From Eriocheir sinensis (taxonomy: Eukaryota > Arthropoda > Malacostraca > Decapoda > Varunidae): a DNA stretch of 64,000 bases. This document shows positions 35,771 to 47,715 of the stretch, one piece after another (the first letter of the stretch is position 1; every line of letters starts with the position of its first letter). The notes under the pieces are model-generated. The model was not told the DNA's origin, made no database searches, and saw only the letters and a program-made list of their open reading frames with translations. The stretch is taken from assembly GCF_024679095.1 (NCBI RefSeq), contig NC_066529.1, forward strand, positions 4,794,366-4,858,365. The letters run 5' to 3'. The translations under genes were made by a program, and so were the position numbers.

Positions 35771-35941
35771 CAACGTTGCCAGATTGTCGTACTCAGCCTC
35801 CTATATTTGCCAATTTCCGACCCCAAAACTGCTTCCTCGATCCCAATAACTGCCTTCATATATGGTTATCGTTAAAATGGTTAATAATTGGTGTCTCTTG
35901 TTGTTAGGTATCGCTCTGAGTACGATAATCTGGCAACGGTG
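35771..35941 (+). mobile_element. TIR element family 1, copy 3 with 8-bp target duplication
   Basis: This 171-bp copy lacks about 20 bp present in the others (the GCGTCAGAAACCGGTAAATA part). It starts CAACGTTGCCAGATTGTCG and ends AATCTGGCAACGGTG. The flanks CTCTCACC (35763-35770) and CTCTTACC (35942-35949) match at 7 of 8 bases. This is the best evidence that the family makes 8-bp target duplications, as hAT and P superfamily transposases do. Confidence 0.85.
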
Positions 35942-35949
35942 CTCTTACC

Positions 35950-36730
35950 TCTGTCTCACGATGATATTAAGTTAATGCCCATAGTATTAACCTCTTACAA
36001 GACATAGTCCATTATTTCAAAAGCCTCTCGCAGAAGTTGTTAAGGTTTTCATTGATAGTTACCGAGCCTGGCTGTAGTTTTGGGAGGCTTATGCGCCGTG
36101 AAGGGGAAAAACACTCATGGCAGCCCGACGTAATTCTTCTCCGGCCTTGAAAAACGTTCGTAAAAAGAGCACCAAACATTTGATAATACGAGTGTTAACA
36201 CCTTTAGTGTCGCACATTGCTTAACATCTCAAGTTCTACCGAGGAGTTGTAAATATCACATCTACTCTAGTAATGGTGATGTTAAGTATTTCTGGGAGGA
36301 TACTATCATCGGGAGAAAAAGGGACGAGGCGCCGAGTGACTACAGAAAATAAGGATGCTCGTACTGGCAGAATGGTAAAAAAAGAAAAAGAAAGTTAGCA
36401 GAGAAAGCCCTCGTGTCACGCCGCCTGGAGAGATGAAGAAACGAGAACAGTTAAGCACCAAACGTCAGCAGCTGCAAAAACAGTGTCGTTCAAAGTTCAT
36501 GATAATAAAGTAATACACGTTTAGGAATACTGCCTTGCTTGTAACAGTAAGATAAAATAAGACATAAAAAGACTGTAGCTCTGGATTCAGCTCTGGGTTT
36601 CATTACAAATTATTATCATCATCACTATTACTGTTTTCTTCTTATTATTACTTAGTTTTTTTTTTGTTCCCTCTCTTTCCGTATGGCACAAATGAGGATA
36701 AAAGAGGATGAAAAAATGAAAAAAAAATTA
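35950..36730. other. No gene seen outside the TIR element copy
   Basis: Apart from TIR family 2 copy D this is unique AT-leaning sequence. Confidence 0.4.
36010..36157 (+). mobile_element. TIR element family 2, copy D (shorter)
   Basis: A ~148-bp shorter copy. It shares GAAAAACACTCATGGCAGCC, the GCCTGGCTGTAGTTTT block and degenerate inverted ends (CCATTATTTCAAAAGCC and GGCCTTGAAAAACG). The central part is contracted relative to copies A-C. Confidence 0.55.
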
Positions 36731-36734
36731 CCGT

Positions 36735-37065
36735 GGCAAAGAGTAAGGAGAAAAGGATAAAGGAAGGAGATACAAAATGAAAAAAATGAGAAGGAAGAGG
36801 AGGAGGACAGGAGGAGAAGAGGCAGGGAAGAGATGGAGAGTGAAAGAATCGGAAATGTAAGAGATGAGTAGGAGGAGGAGGAGGAGGAGGAGGAAGAGTG
36901 TGAGACCAACAGAGATGATAAAAAAACGAGAAAGATGAGGAGGACAGGAGGAGAAGAGGAAGGGAAGAGATGGAGAGTGAAAGAATCGGAGGCGTAGAGA
37001 CGAGTAGGAGGAGGAGGAGGAGGAAGAGGAAGAGTGCGAGACCAACAGAGATGATAAAAAAAAAG
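36735..37065. repeat. Purine-rich two-copy ~137-bp duplication
   Basis: GGACAGGAGGAGAAGAGG starts at 36805 and 36942. Both copies run through GAAGAGATGGAGAGTGAAAG and GACCAACAGAGATGATAAAA. Each contains a GGA repeat of different length. Confidence 0.9.
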
Positions 37066-38049
37066 TTTGAAGGCGGGGAAGCCGAGTATTTGTTTGAACA
37101 GTCTGATTAAAGGGAATGTTTGATAAGGAGCGGCGTGTTGATTTACATATCTCGAGATGCTGATTATCAAAGGGAAGGATCTCTGGTACTGACAGTGAAG
37201 GGAAAAATCAAGAGTGTGGAGAAAAGAAAAAAAGGTGTTGTCAGTTTACAGAACCAGAAATAAAGGAAGTAAAATATTTGAGTGGAAGGGGAACGGGGCT
37301 GAGAAGGAGGAGGAGGAGGAGGTGGAGGAAGATGGAAAAGAAGAGGAAGAAAATGAGGAAATAGATGTAGAGGAGGAGAAGTTGGAGGAGGAGGAGGAGG
37401 AGGAGGAGGAGAACTAACGAAGTGCTCTCCTAAGGACGTCTCTCCTCCTCCTTTCAGGTTTTTGCCTAAGTGAAAAGCGAGACGTTGAGGTTATGAATGG
37501 TCGCGTTTGTTGCAGAGACGAGGCGGCCAGGCGTTGATGGGTGGGTGAGAGGGCGTGTGATGGGAGAAGAAATGGGAGGCGAGAGGAGGGGAGGGGTGGA
37601 AGAAGAGGAGGAGGAAGAGGAATGGAAGGCGTGAAGAGCATGAATGAGAAGAAGTAGGAAGAATGGTAGGAGGAGGAGGAGGAGAAGAATCTGGAGGGGG
37701 AATAGGATGGGAGGAGGCCGAGGAGGCGCCATTAGAGGTTTCCAGGAAGGAGGTAACGAGTCGTGGATGTGTCGCGCTGCCGGGCCGGTGGCAGGGAGTG
37801 GCGCCAATCTTCGCCGTCATCAAAGCCTCGGTAATTTGTTCCTCAGTGATGAAAGGACGTTTACATAATGATTCTTTTTATAGGTTACCAGATGGCGCTG
37901 AGCTGATGGCAGTGCTACAGGGAAGAGGGACGAGACAACGGCGAACAGACGCTCGTTGTCTCGCTACGAAACATAATGGCACAAAATATGAAAATGATGA
38001 AAGAAGACATGTAGTGAAATGGATCGAGGCTGTACAAAACGGCAGATGA
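37066..38049. other. GGA/GAA-rich then mixed sequence; no gene assigned
   Basis: GGA repeats occur at 37300-37410 and 37655-37690. The stretch from 37690 to 38050 is GC-richer and less repetitive, but no frame resembles a known protein. Confidence 0.4.
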
Positions 38050-38531
38050 GCTGGTTATTAGACATGTCCCGTGGCACTGGCCGCGAGGCAGCCGGTGTCA
38101 GGCAACGCGGGACGACACATATGAAAGTTAAACAAAAAGTACGAACATTCGGAGTATGTAACTTGCACTAGTAATGTCAAGATTCCTTGTTAAACATGTA
38201 TGCATCAAGTCTGTAAAAAAGCGATAGGCTCAGGGCGACCTGAGCGCGAAGTGAGGGAGGCGGGAGGGTCGCTCGGTCGCCAAGGGGCGGCAGAGTTCAT
38301 TGTTTTCAAGTATGTGGCTCAGCCCGACAACACGTTCCTCTGCAGTAGCTGAACTGGAAGCGACTAAGCTAATGAACAATCCAGGTTGCAGACGCCCCCT
38401 GCCGTAACACCTGTTACATAAAGGCCCGGCTTTTCCTTGCGAGACAGCCCGCGGCGGGGGGCGGCGGAGCCATGGGAACGGAACATGCCGATGACGCACT
38501 TGGCTGACTGGAAGCGTGGTCGGGCTCGTCT
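38050..38531 (-). other. Probable 3' UTR and downstream region of the GPCR gene
   Basis: Relatively GC-rich, non-repetitive sequence follows the GPCR stop codon on the minus strand. I saw no canonical AATAAA on the minus strand close to the stop, so the end of the transcript cannot be placed. The minus-strand frame open at 38745-38230 is a shadow of the GPCR exon in another frame. Confidence 0.45.
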
Positions 38532-39657
38532 TCAGGATATTTTGGTGACGGAGCGGTTGTGTGGGTCGACGTCTCTCTTGCAGGTGAGGAGACTGACGTA
38601 GGCCTGGCGGTACTCCGAGGACATGACGACATAAATGATGGGGTTGATGCAGGTCGTCATGTAGATGAGTAACAGCCCGAGGATGTTGAGGACAGGGTTG
38701 TCGTCTTTGCTGAAGGTCTTGACGAGCGTGATGGGCAGGTAACACGCTACGAAGGACATGAAGATGACCAGGATCATCTTGAGGAGCCGCCGATCCTTGG
38801 CGCTAAGGTTGGGCTGGCGGGAGATGAAGGAACCAGCCCGTGTCCGTCGGAAGGTCCCTCGTAGTTGAGAGAAGGCGTTGCCCTTCCCCGAGATGGTGGC
38901 CGCCGCCTGCTCCTCATTCTGAGCCCCATCCGGCTTGTCTTCTGACCTCGCAGAGACTGGCGAGTCAGGCGCGCTGGGCGGACATATCCTGATGGGGGAG
39001 CAGGACGCCTCAAGAGGGACGACGGCTTCCTGAGACGTGTGGCCGGAAAAACCGTTCACTTCCGTCCTCAGGAGTGAGCAGGCGTCCGTGGGCGCGTCTC
39101 CGGGAGTGATGTCCGGAGATGGCGCCCTCCCCACCTTCACTCCTCCGTCTATGCCTAGACTATGGACCTCAGATTTGGGTCTCGGGTTCTCCCCTTCCTT
39201 GTCGGGCTCAACTATTTCAACTCTGACGGAATTCCTGCTGGAGGAGAGCTTGGCTCTCGTCTCCCTCTGGAGACAGTCATTGATGGGGGCGACGTGCAGG
39301 GTGGGCGGGGCCGGGGCGCCGCGGTAAGGCGAGGTAAGTGTTTTCGGCTTTTTCCTTTTGCCGTTGACTTTGAGGATGCGCTGGCTGCTGCTGTGACTCT
39401 TCTTGTCGGCTCGATGCACGATGAAGAAGATGCGAGCGTAGCAAACACAGATGGCGACGCACGGCAGCACGAAGGCGAACACAAACAGAAATTCCTTGGG
39501 CGAATTTCCGTCTCTGTCCGGCAGGATGGTGCAGGAGCCGATGGTGGGATCGAGGCCGAAGGTTCCCCAGAGCTCCAGGAGAGTGGGCACGAGGGCCCCG
39601 AAGGCACCCAGCCACGTGGACAGCACCATCACCGTCAGCCAGGCCGGCGTGTACACC
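38532..39657 (-). CDS. Tre1/Moody-like class A GPCR, terminal exon (TM4 to C-terminus)
   Basis: The terminal coding exon begins at 39657 after the acceptor TCTTTTCCAG. Its first base completes the lysine codon split by the phase-2 intron, and the stop codon TGA occupies 38534-38532. Joined to the upstream exon it gives a continuous 454-residue partial receptor. TM4 is about 84-106 with its tryptophan at 95. The ECL2 cysteine is 122, expected to pair with cysteine 43. TM5 is about 135-160 with its proline at 145. A long third intracellular loop (~162-368) is basic, then rich in Ser, Pro and acidic residues. TM6 is about 371-395 with CYLP at 385-388. TM7 carries NPIIY at 418-422, followed by an amphipathic helix and cysteine 439, a possible palmitoylation site. 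The segment GLDPTIGSC-ILPD and the SPKEFLF stretch are strongly Tre1/Moody-like. The receptor should be a plasma-membrane G-protein-coupled receptor; its ligand cannot be read from the sequence. Confidence 0.95.
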
Positions 39658-39666
39658 CTGGAAAAG

Positions 39667-39845
39667 ACGGCGGTCAGTGGTGGTGGTGGTGGTGGGGTGA
39701 GGGTGGTGGTGAGGGTAGTGGTGGTGGTGTGGTGAGGGTAGTGGTGAGGGTGGTTATGAGGGTAGTGGTGGTGGTGTGGTGAGGGTAGTGGTGAGGGTGG
39801 TGGTGGTGGTGGTGTGGTGAGCATGGAAGTGAGTTTGGTGGCGAA
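39667..39845. repeat. GGT/GTGAGG-rich tract in the GPCR intron
   Basis: Variants of GGTGGTGGTG and GTGAGGGTAGTGG run for about 180 bp, ending about 10-20 bp from the intron acceptor. On the gene strand this is CCA/CCT-rich. Confidence 0.9.
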
Positions 39846-40020
39846 GATGATGGTAATGATGGTGGTGGGGGGGTGGAGGGAATGGGCTGGTGATGGCTGT
39901 GGTGCTATTGGCCTAAAAGCCACAATCGTCTGATGACAAAAAAAGAAAAAAAAAGAAAAAAATAGTAGCAAAAACATTTAAAGTGAGGCAAAAATGGTTA
40001 ATTTGAATGATACTAATTAC

Positions 40021-40074
<54 letters not shown>
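40021..40074. repeat. TTA trinucleotide repeat in the GPCR intron
   Basis: About 18 perfect TTA units. Confidence 0.95.
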
Positions 40075-40349
40075 TCTGTTATCATTATCATTATTACTAT
40101 TATTATTAAAGTAAATGCAATAGGAAAGGAAGGAAGAATATAAATGTTTTAAGTTACACAATCTTAAACCCAAACACACCTAAGTCGAAGGGAAGAATCA
40201 TTGCGGTTAAAGGGAAAAACGTAGAAAAAGGGAGAAAAAGTGTTACCTATTCTATTTCTTTTTTCATGAAAGCAATTTGCACGATAAGTAGGAACATATT
40301 ATTGTCCAAAAACTTCTTCGCCTACAACACTTTCACGCTACACTGAACA

Positions 40350-40355
40350 CACACA

Positions 40356-40396
<41 letters not shown>
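40350..40396. repeat. TC microsatellite in the GPCR intron
   Basis: A short CA run is followed by a ~40-bp TC run. Confidence 0.9.
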
Positions 40397-40398
<2 letters not shown>

Positions 40399-40847
40399 TC
40401 TTCCACCCACAAACTTTACCCTCCGGCAGTTTCCTTCCCACAGCGCATTAGGCGAAGAGAATCCTCAATATCCCGGCCATTAGTAGGGCCTCTCGACACC
40501 AATATCATAATAGCAATCAATACACGATGAGGCGCCGCATGAGTGTTCTTTATGTGTGTGTTTTCTTTCTAGTGATCGTCGAAGCAAAACATCTGTATAA
40601 GGAATGGTGAGTGCCTCGTTTGGTCGCGTGATTTCACACTCTTATACTTCCTGAGTTTGTGAATAAAATCTTTGATAATTGTAGAGCGATAAGAAATGCA
40701 ATGGCTAGGTGTTAATTTTACGTTACCTGTTATTAGATGTGAATCAGGTAAATCGGACGAGCAAAAGAAACAAAAAGAAAAACAAAAAAGGAGGAACGGT
40801 AGAAATTAAGAATATTGGGAGAAGGAAAAAAAAGCGACGGAGAGGGG

Positions 40848-40857
40848 GAAGGGGGGG

Positions 40858-40899
<42 letters not shown>
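40848..40899. repeat. G run plus GA microsatellite in the GPCR intron
   Basis: About ten Gs lead into ~40 bp of GA. Confidence 0.9.
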
Positions 40900-40901
<2 letters not shown>

Positions 40902-41014
40902 TGGAATGTAGTGGGGTAAGTTGGCCCGAGCACGCAATGAACTCCTTACCATCACTCATAAGGGACATGTACTGCCCCAAGACCCATACCCTTACTAAGC
41001 GGAGGGTAATGAAA

Positions 41015-41415
41015 AAGGAAGGAAGGAAGGAAGAAAGGAAGGAAGGGAGGACGGAAGGAAGAGAGGGAGGGAGGGAGGAAGGATGGCAGGGAGGAGGAGG
41101 AGGAAGGAAGGAAGGAAGGATGGCAGGGAGGGAGGAAGGGAGGGAGGAAGGATAGAAGGGATGGCAGGGAGGGAGGAAGAGAGGAAGGGAGTGAGGATAG
41201 AAAGAAGGAAGGAAGGAAGGAAGGAAGGAAGGAAGGAAGGAAGGATAGAAGGAAGGAAGGAAGGAAGGAAGGAAGAATAGAAGGAAGGGAGGAAGGGAGG
41301 GAGGAAGGAAGGAAGGAAGGAAGGAAGAGAGGTCACACACACACTACTACTACTACTACTACAACTACTACTACTACCACTACTACAACTACTACCACTA
41401 CTACTACAACTACTC
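41015..41415. repeat. GGAA-rich tract and ACT trinucleotide repeat in the GPCR intron
   Basis: GGAA repeats (41015-41330) are followed by a CTA/ACT repeat (41343-41415). On the gene strand the first is a ~300-bp pyrimidine tract. Confidence 0.9.
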
Positions 41416-41500
41416 TTTTACTGCAAGCTTCAACACCAACAACACTAACACCAATAACAACCAATTCCACTACAATCAACCCAGCCACTCCGCTACTTAC

Positions 41501-41739
41501 TTATGATAGAGCTGAGGGTGTGCAATCATCACGTATCTATTAATAGTGATGGCCAGCACGGTGAACACGGAGACGGCGACCAGCCCGTAGCGGAGGATGG
41601 GGAAGAGCAGGCAGACAAAACCCGTGTGGACCCAGGAGCACTGCCCGAAGAGGGACGCCGCCAGGGGGAGGTTGAAGACGCAGAACATGAGATCGGAGAG
41701 TGTGAGGTTGATGATGAAGACTCCCGTGGCGTTGTGCAC
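41501..41739 (-). CDS. Tre1/Moody-like class A GPCR, internal exon (TM2-TM3, NRY motif)
   Basis: This is an internal exon encoding residues 1-79 plus two bases of codon 80 of the visible protein. It is read leftward from 41739, just after a pyrimidine-rich acceptor (CTCTTCCTCAG), and ends at 41501 before a consensus donor, GTAAGTA, at 41500. TM2 spans about residues 6-30, with the class A aspartate in the LSD motif (residue 16). TM3 spans about 39-66, with the conserved disulfide cysteine at residue 43, exactly 25 positions before the arginine of NRY (67-69). Having NRY instead of DRY, followed by VMIAHP, is typical of the arthropod Tre1/Moody receptors, which guide migrating germ cells and neuroblast polarity (Tre1) or act in blood-brain barrier glia (Moody) in Drosophila. 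The exon has no start codon and no TM1, so an upstream exon must exist at higher coordinates. Choosing between Tre1, Moody and a related paralogue needs a tree. Confidence 0.93.
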
Positions 41740-42518
41740 CTGAGGAAGAGAGAGAAAGAAAGACAGGTGAGTGCTTGAAGACCGAGAAGGCGGAGGAGAG
41801 TGTTGTCTGATTCTGGGTAAAAGAGACGAGAAAGAGAGACAGACAGGAAGGTTTGGATACTAGGCGAAGGGAGATGAAAGAAAGTGTGATAAAAGGTGAT
41901 CATGAAACTTCAAAGGATGTAAACAAAACGATGGCTATGACATTATAAGACAGAGAAAAAGGGAAGCTGGGAATGAGAGAGAGAGAGAAAAATTTGAGGT
42001 TACGAAAGAGACAAAAATCAGGAAATGCGCGTTAATCTTAAATGAACTTGTAAAACCTAAAGGTGCTTGTCAGTTAATATTATGATGGTGTTAAAATTAT
42101 ACTGTTATGGGTCTGGGAAGAGAGCGAAAGGAGGAGGAGACGAAGCTGCTGGGTGTTGGAAGAGAACGAAGTAATTAAGAGAGGAGGGAGGGAGGGAGGG
42201 CTGTGACGCTGAATGGTTTGTTTTCAATAGCCGGGGACAAAAATACTCAGAGGAAAGACAAACAAACACGTACGAGTTGACTGAAAAAGTTCGGGTCCTG
42301 TCGAGTTTTGTTAAGGCGGAGAATGTGTGAGTGGATGTACGGGATTAACTGAATAAGTAATGAGTTCTAGCTTCGTGTTGCCTTTGTTGTTTATGTTGTT
42401 GTTGTTACAGGTGGTGGTGGGGGTGGTGGTGGTGGTGTGGGAAGTAAGGTTAGTGGCGGTGCTGAAAGTTTTGTTTGTAGAGGTTGCGATTCTGGTAGTA
42501 ATGTGGGTTATTAGAGTG

Positions 42519-42520
<2 letters not shown>
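41740..42520. other. Upstream intron of the GPCR gene; no further exon found
   Basis: Because the exon at 41739 starts within the reading frame after a strong acceptor, this must be intron. No TM1-encoding exon was recognised here or at higher coordinates. Confidence 0.6.
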
Positions 42521-42578
<58 letters not shown>

Positions 42579-42720
42579 AAGGCATAGTGTTAGTGCTGAT
42601 GCTGAGTCACTGATTGCTACTGGGTGGTTGACTGGTTGTTGTTGTTGTTGTTGCTGCGGTTGTGTTGCTGTTAGGGGTGGTGATGGTGGTATGGTGAGGG
42701 TGATTGCTGTCGTAGTGGTA
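42390..42720. repeat. GTT/GGT trinucleotide repeats
   Basis: GGT-rich sequence around 42410-42440 is followed by ~19 perfect TTG units (42521-42577) and a second shorter TTG run at 42637-42655. Confidence 0.9.
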
Positions 42721-43200
42721 GTGATATGGTTGACGTTGAGCAAGTGGATGATTTGGGTTACTGATCCCTACAGTGCAAAACAAAACAAAAAAAAGTCGAT
42801 AATTGAACCAGAGCGGAAAAGTGAAAACCCGCTAATATTGCAAAGTATATTCAAGCAGGAGGTGGAAAAATAATTGGCTCCATTGATTGAGTCTTTCATT
42901 TGGGAGCAGAAAAACAAGACAGCAAACCAAAGCAAGACATTCAGCGGGGAAGAGATAACGAAATACACATACAGTTTTGCGAATTGATGTGATTTTTATG
43001 AGTAAGCGGAATTATACATATATTTTCTCGCGTTCGGAATCAATGTTAGTCATCAGTGCATGCATGATAAACATTTATATTTCTACTCCTCTTTCTTCTC
43101 TTTTTCTCTACCATTTTTTTCACTCTGTCTGTCTGCCTGTCCATCGGCCTGTTTGTCTGTGTATCTGTCCATCAAACACGCATGCACAAACAAACAAACG

Positions 43201-43206
<6 letters not shown>

Positions 43207-43267
<61 letters not shown>
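43207..43267. repeat. CA microsatellite
   Basis: About 60 bp of perfect CA, followed by CTCA repeats. Confidence 0.95.
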
Positions 43268-43271
<4 letters not shown>

Positions 43272-43333
43272 TCACTCACTCACACAATGTTGTCAGTCTC
43301 TAAATTAAATCATACCAAGGTACAGGACATCAG

Positions 43334-43549
<216 letters not shown>

Positions 43550-43676
43550 GGTGTTTGATGACCTCGGAAAAGTTTAGAGTTTGTGTAGTTTTCATTTGTT
43601 TCATGTTTGCCTTTGACTGACGATGTGTTGGATTATTTCCTTTGTAAATGTTTAGAGTTTGCTGTTAATGCGCTTT

Positions 43677-43677
<1 letters not shown>

Positions 43678-43735
<58 letters not shown>

Positions 43736-43875
43736 GCTGGTGAAGTTTTCCTTGTATTTATTTTTATTGTAGAAATAGTAGTAGTAGTAGTAGTAGTAGT
43801 AATGGTAGTAGTAGTAATGGTAGTAGTAGTAGTAGTAGTAATCGCAGTAGTCGTAATAGTAGTAGTAGTAATAGT
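43678..43875. repeat. GTT then GTA trinucleotide repeats
   Basis: About 19 GTT units (43678-43735) are followed by imperfect AGT/GTA units (43778-43875). Confidence 0.9.
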
Positions 43876-44070
43876 ATACATAACAGTAGTAGTATTAAAT
43901 GTTGGATCTGCTGTGATTTTTCAAGATATTAGTAAGTTGCTGACATTTTTAGTGCTGTTGTTATTGCTGGAACCGTTGTTTTTAGTACATTAAGTGTGGC
44001 GGTATTAGCAACTTGGATGAAATTGTAATGTTGAACACAAATTAGAGAAAAAAAAGGCGAGGCGCGATAG

Positions 44071-44283
<213 letters not shown>

Positions 44284-44360
44284 GCTTAATGCTATACACA
44301 CAAAGTTCCGCCTCCGCCTCCCGTGCTGTGGCGCCAGGTGTTGGGAGGTGTGAAGGGAGA

Positions 44361-44405
44361 AAGAGAGAGAGAGAGAGGGGTCACTGCTCTCTCTCTCTCT
44401 CTCTC
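44361..44405. repeat. GA/CT inverted microsatellite hairpin
   Basis: A GA run (44361-44377) and a CT run (44387-44405) are separated by GGGGTCACTG-like spacer and are complementary. Confidence 0.85.
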
Positions 44406-44508
44406 AATCTATTTCAAACATCCCTGAAAAATACTGATCGGGATTCCTATCGTCTGAACGTGTCCGCTTCAGAAACCATTGCACGGTGACGGGATATTTT
44501 TGATCATG

Positions 44509-44512
<4 letters not shown>

Positions 44513-44566
<54 letters not shown>
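44513..44566. repeat. CA microsatellite
   Basis: About 54 bp of perfect CA. Confidence 0.95.
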
Positions 44567-44570
<4 letters not shown>

Positions 44571-44795
44571 GACGTTTATATATATCCACGGATCCCATTT
44601 CATGAACGGTCGAATACAAAAGCACGATAGTCTTTCACCACAGCCACCTTTCTCTGTAGCGTAACCCAAGTACAATAACAGTGGCGGTCGATCCCGTACA
44701 GCATCACCGGCAGCAGCGAAGAGGCAAAGTATCAAAGCCGGGGTCTCGCTTTGATCCGAATACCTGTCACTATTTTTAGAAAGCGAGAGTTTGCG

Positions 44796-44796
<1 letters not shown>

Positions 44797-44864
<68 letters not shown>
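44797..44864. repeat. CA microsatellite
   Basis: About 67 bp of perfect CA. Confidence 0.95.
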
Positions 44865-44865
<1 letters not shown>

Positions 44866-44989
44866 ATGCCCACGTCCTCCCTCCATTCGAAAAGCAATGA
44901 ACCTTAAGAACCCTGACTAAAAATTTATGGACTCAAAAGATAGTCCGGAAATTAATTAAATAAGTCAAGTCTGATTATGAAATTACTGT

Positions 44990-46195
<1,206 letters not shown>

Positions 46196-46231
<36 letters not shown>

Positions 46232-46320
46232 TTAAAGATGACAGGTAACTTTCTGAACCTTGTCAACGTGAAAGAGATGGACGAGAGAGAGAGAGAGAGA
46301 TAATGGGGGGGGGGGGGTTG
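46196..46320. repeat. TC, GA and poly(G) simple repeats
   Basis: A TC run (46196-46228), a GA run (46284-46300) and a ~12-base G run (46306-46317). Confidence 0.85.
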
Positions 46321-46494
46321 ACAGGGGAGAGCGTAATAAGCAAAAACGAGGGAAGGACGAAGACTGAAGAATAAGAAAAGGAAAAAAAAGGGAATGAAAA
46401 AGAGGGATGAAAAAGGAAGGTGTCAGAGGGAAGAAGGTGCTTGAGGTGAGTAGGTGTGAGAGGGCGAGTCAAGAATGCGAGAGGGAGGTGAGAG

Positions 46495-46815
46495 GGAGAG
46501 GTGAGAGGAGGGAAAGAAAGGCAGAACTCTGGGTGGGTGACGAAAGGGAAAGGTGGGAGTGGGGTAAAGGTGAAAGGTTGTGTTGGAGGAGGTGGAGGAA
46601 CTGGGTAGGAGAGGGGAGAGATGGGAGAGGAAGACGGAGAGGGAGAAGAAGGGGAGAAGTGAGAGGAGGAAAAGAAAGGCATAACTCTGGGTGGGAGATG
46701 ATAGGGAAAGATAGGAAAGGAGGAAAGATGAAAGGTAATGTTGAAAGCGGTGGAGGAACGGGTAGGAAAGGGGAGAGATTGGGTAGGAAGAGGGAGAGGT
46801 AGGAGAGGGAGGTGG
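46495..46815. repeat. Two-copy ~158-bp purine-rich duplication
   Basis: GTGAGAGGAGGGAAAGAAAG at 46501 and GTGAGAGGAGGAAAAGAAAG at 46659 begin the copies. Both include AACTCTGGGTGGG and GGTGGAGGAAC. Confidence 0.85.
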
Positions 46816-47089
46816 AAGGAAAGTGAAAATAACAGGGCATTGGAATATTGAATGAGTGAGGGAATGGTGAATGAAGGATGATGAAGAAGGGAAGAAATGG
46901 GAATAGGGGGTTGCGAAGTAGGCGAGAGATGGGTGAGTGAGAGAAAAGAGATGAAAGGGAAGGGAAGGCAGGAAATATAGAGGGAAGGGAAGGCAGGAAA
47001 AATATAAGAGGTAGAATGGGAGGATAAGAGACAGATGGGAGAGTGAAGGGGAGAAATTTGAAGGTATGGGAGGTAGTACTTAACAGAGG

Positions 47090-47715
47090 TGAGGGTTATA
47101 GGAAGGGGATGAGGAGAGGAGTGAGTGAGACAGGGGGAGTGGTGGAAGGGAGCGAAGCGAGGGGAGAGCAGGGTTTTAGGAAGGGTAATAGGAAAGGAGG
47201 GAGTGAGACGAGGGAGCGGAGGAAGGGAGCAAGTGGAAGGGTTTTAGGAAGGGGAATAGGAAAGGAGGGAGTGAGACGGGGGTGAGGTGGAAGGGAGCGA
47301 AGAGAGCGAGGGGAGAGCACGGTTTTAGGAAGAGCAATAGGAAAGGAGTGAGTGAGACGGGGGGAGAGGTGGAAGGGAGCGAAGGAAGCTAGGGGAGAGC
47401 AGGGTTTTAGGAAGAGGAATAGGAAAGAAGGGAGTGAGACGGGGGAGAGGTGGAAGGGAGCGAAGGAAGCGAGGGGAGAGCAAGGTTTTAGGAAGGGGAA
47501 TAGGAAAGGAGGGAGTGAGACGGGGGGAGTGGTGGAAGGGAGCGAAGCGAGGGGAGAGCAGGGTTTTAGGAAGGGAAATAGGAAAGGAGGGAGTGAGACG
47601 GGGGAGAGGTGGAAGGGAGCGAAGGAAGCGAGGGGAGAGCAGGGTTTTAGGAAGAGGAATAGGAAAGGAGTGAGTGAGACGGGGGGCGGTGGAAGGGGGC
47701 GAAGCGAGGGCCAAG
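47090..47715. repeat. Purine-rich minisatellite, about eight units of 68-91 bp
   Basis: GGTTTTAGGAAGGGGAATAG-type starts lie at 47173, 47241, 47332, 47403, 47485, 47573 and 47643. Length differences come from an optional GCGAAGGAAGC-type segment. Confidence 0.95.

Larger units (their letters stand above)
39658..41500 (-). other. Phase-2 GT-AG intron of the GPCR gene
   Basis: This 1,843-bp intron has a consensus donor (GTAAGTA, minus strand from 41500) and acceptor (TTTTCCAG ending at 39658). It splits a lysine codon AA|G. It is full of simple repeats: a GGAA tract, a GA tract, a TTA tract and a GGT/GTG-rich tract that ends only about 20 bp from the acceptor. No coding exon is visible inside it. 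Confidence 0.9.

Noticed and set aside
38100..38531. Canonical polyadenylation signal for the GPCR gene
   Set aside because: No AATAAA or ATTAAA was seen on the minus strand close to the stop codon, so no transcript end is called.
38230..38745. Minus-strand 171-codon His/Arg/Pro-rich frame
   Set aside because: It is the GPCR exon and 3' UTR read in a wrong frame.
39037..39782. Plus-strand frames of 94-206 codons
   Set aside because: They are antisense shadows of the GPCR exon and of the GGT-rich intron repeat.
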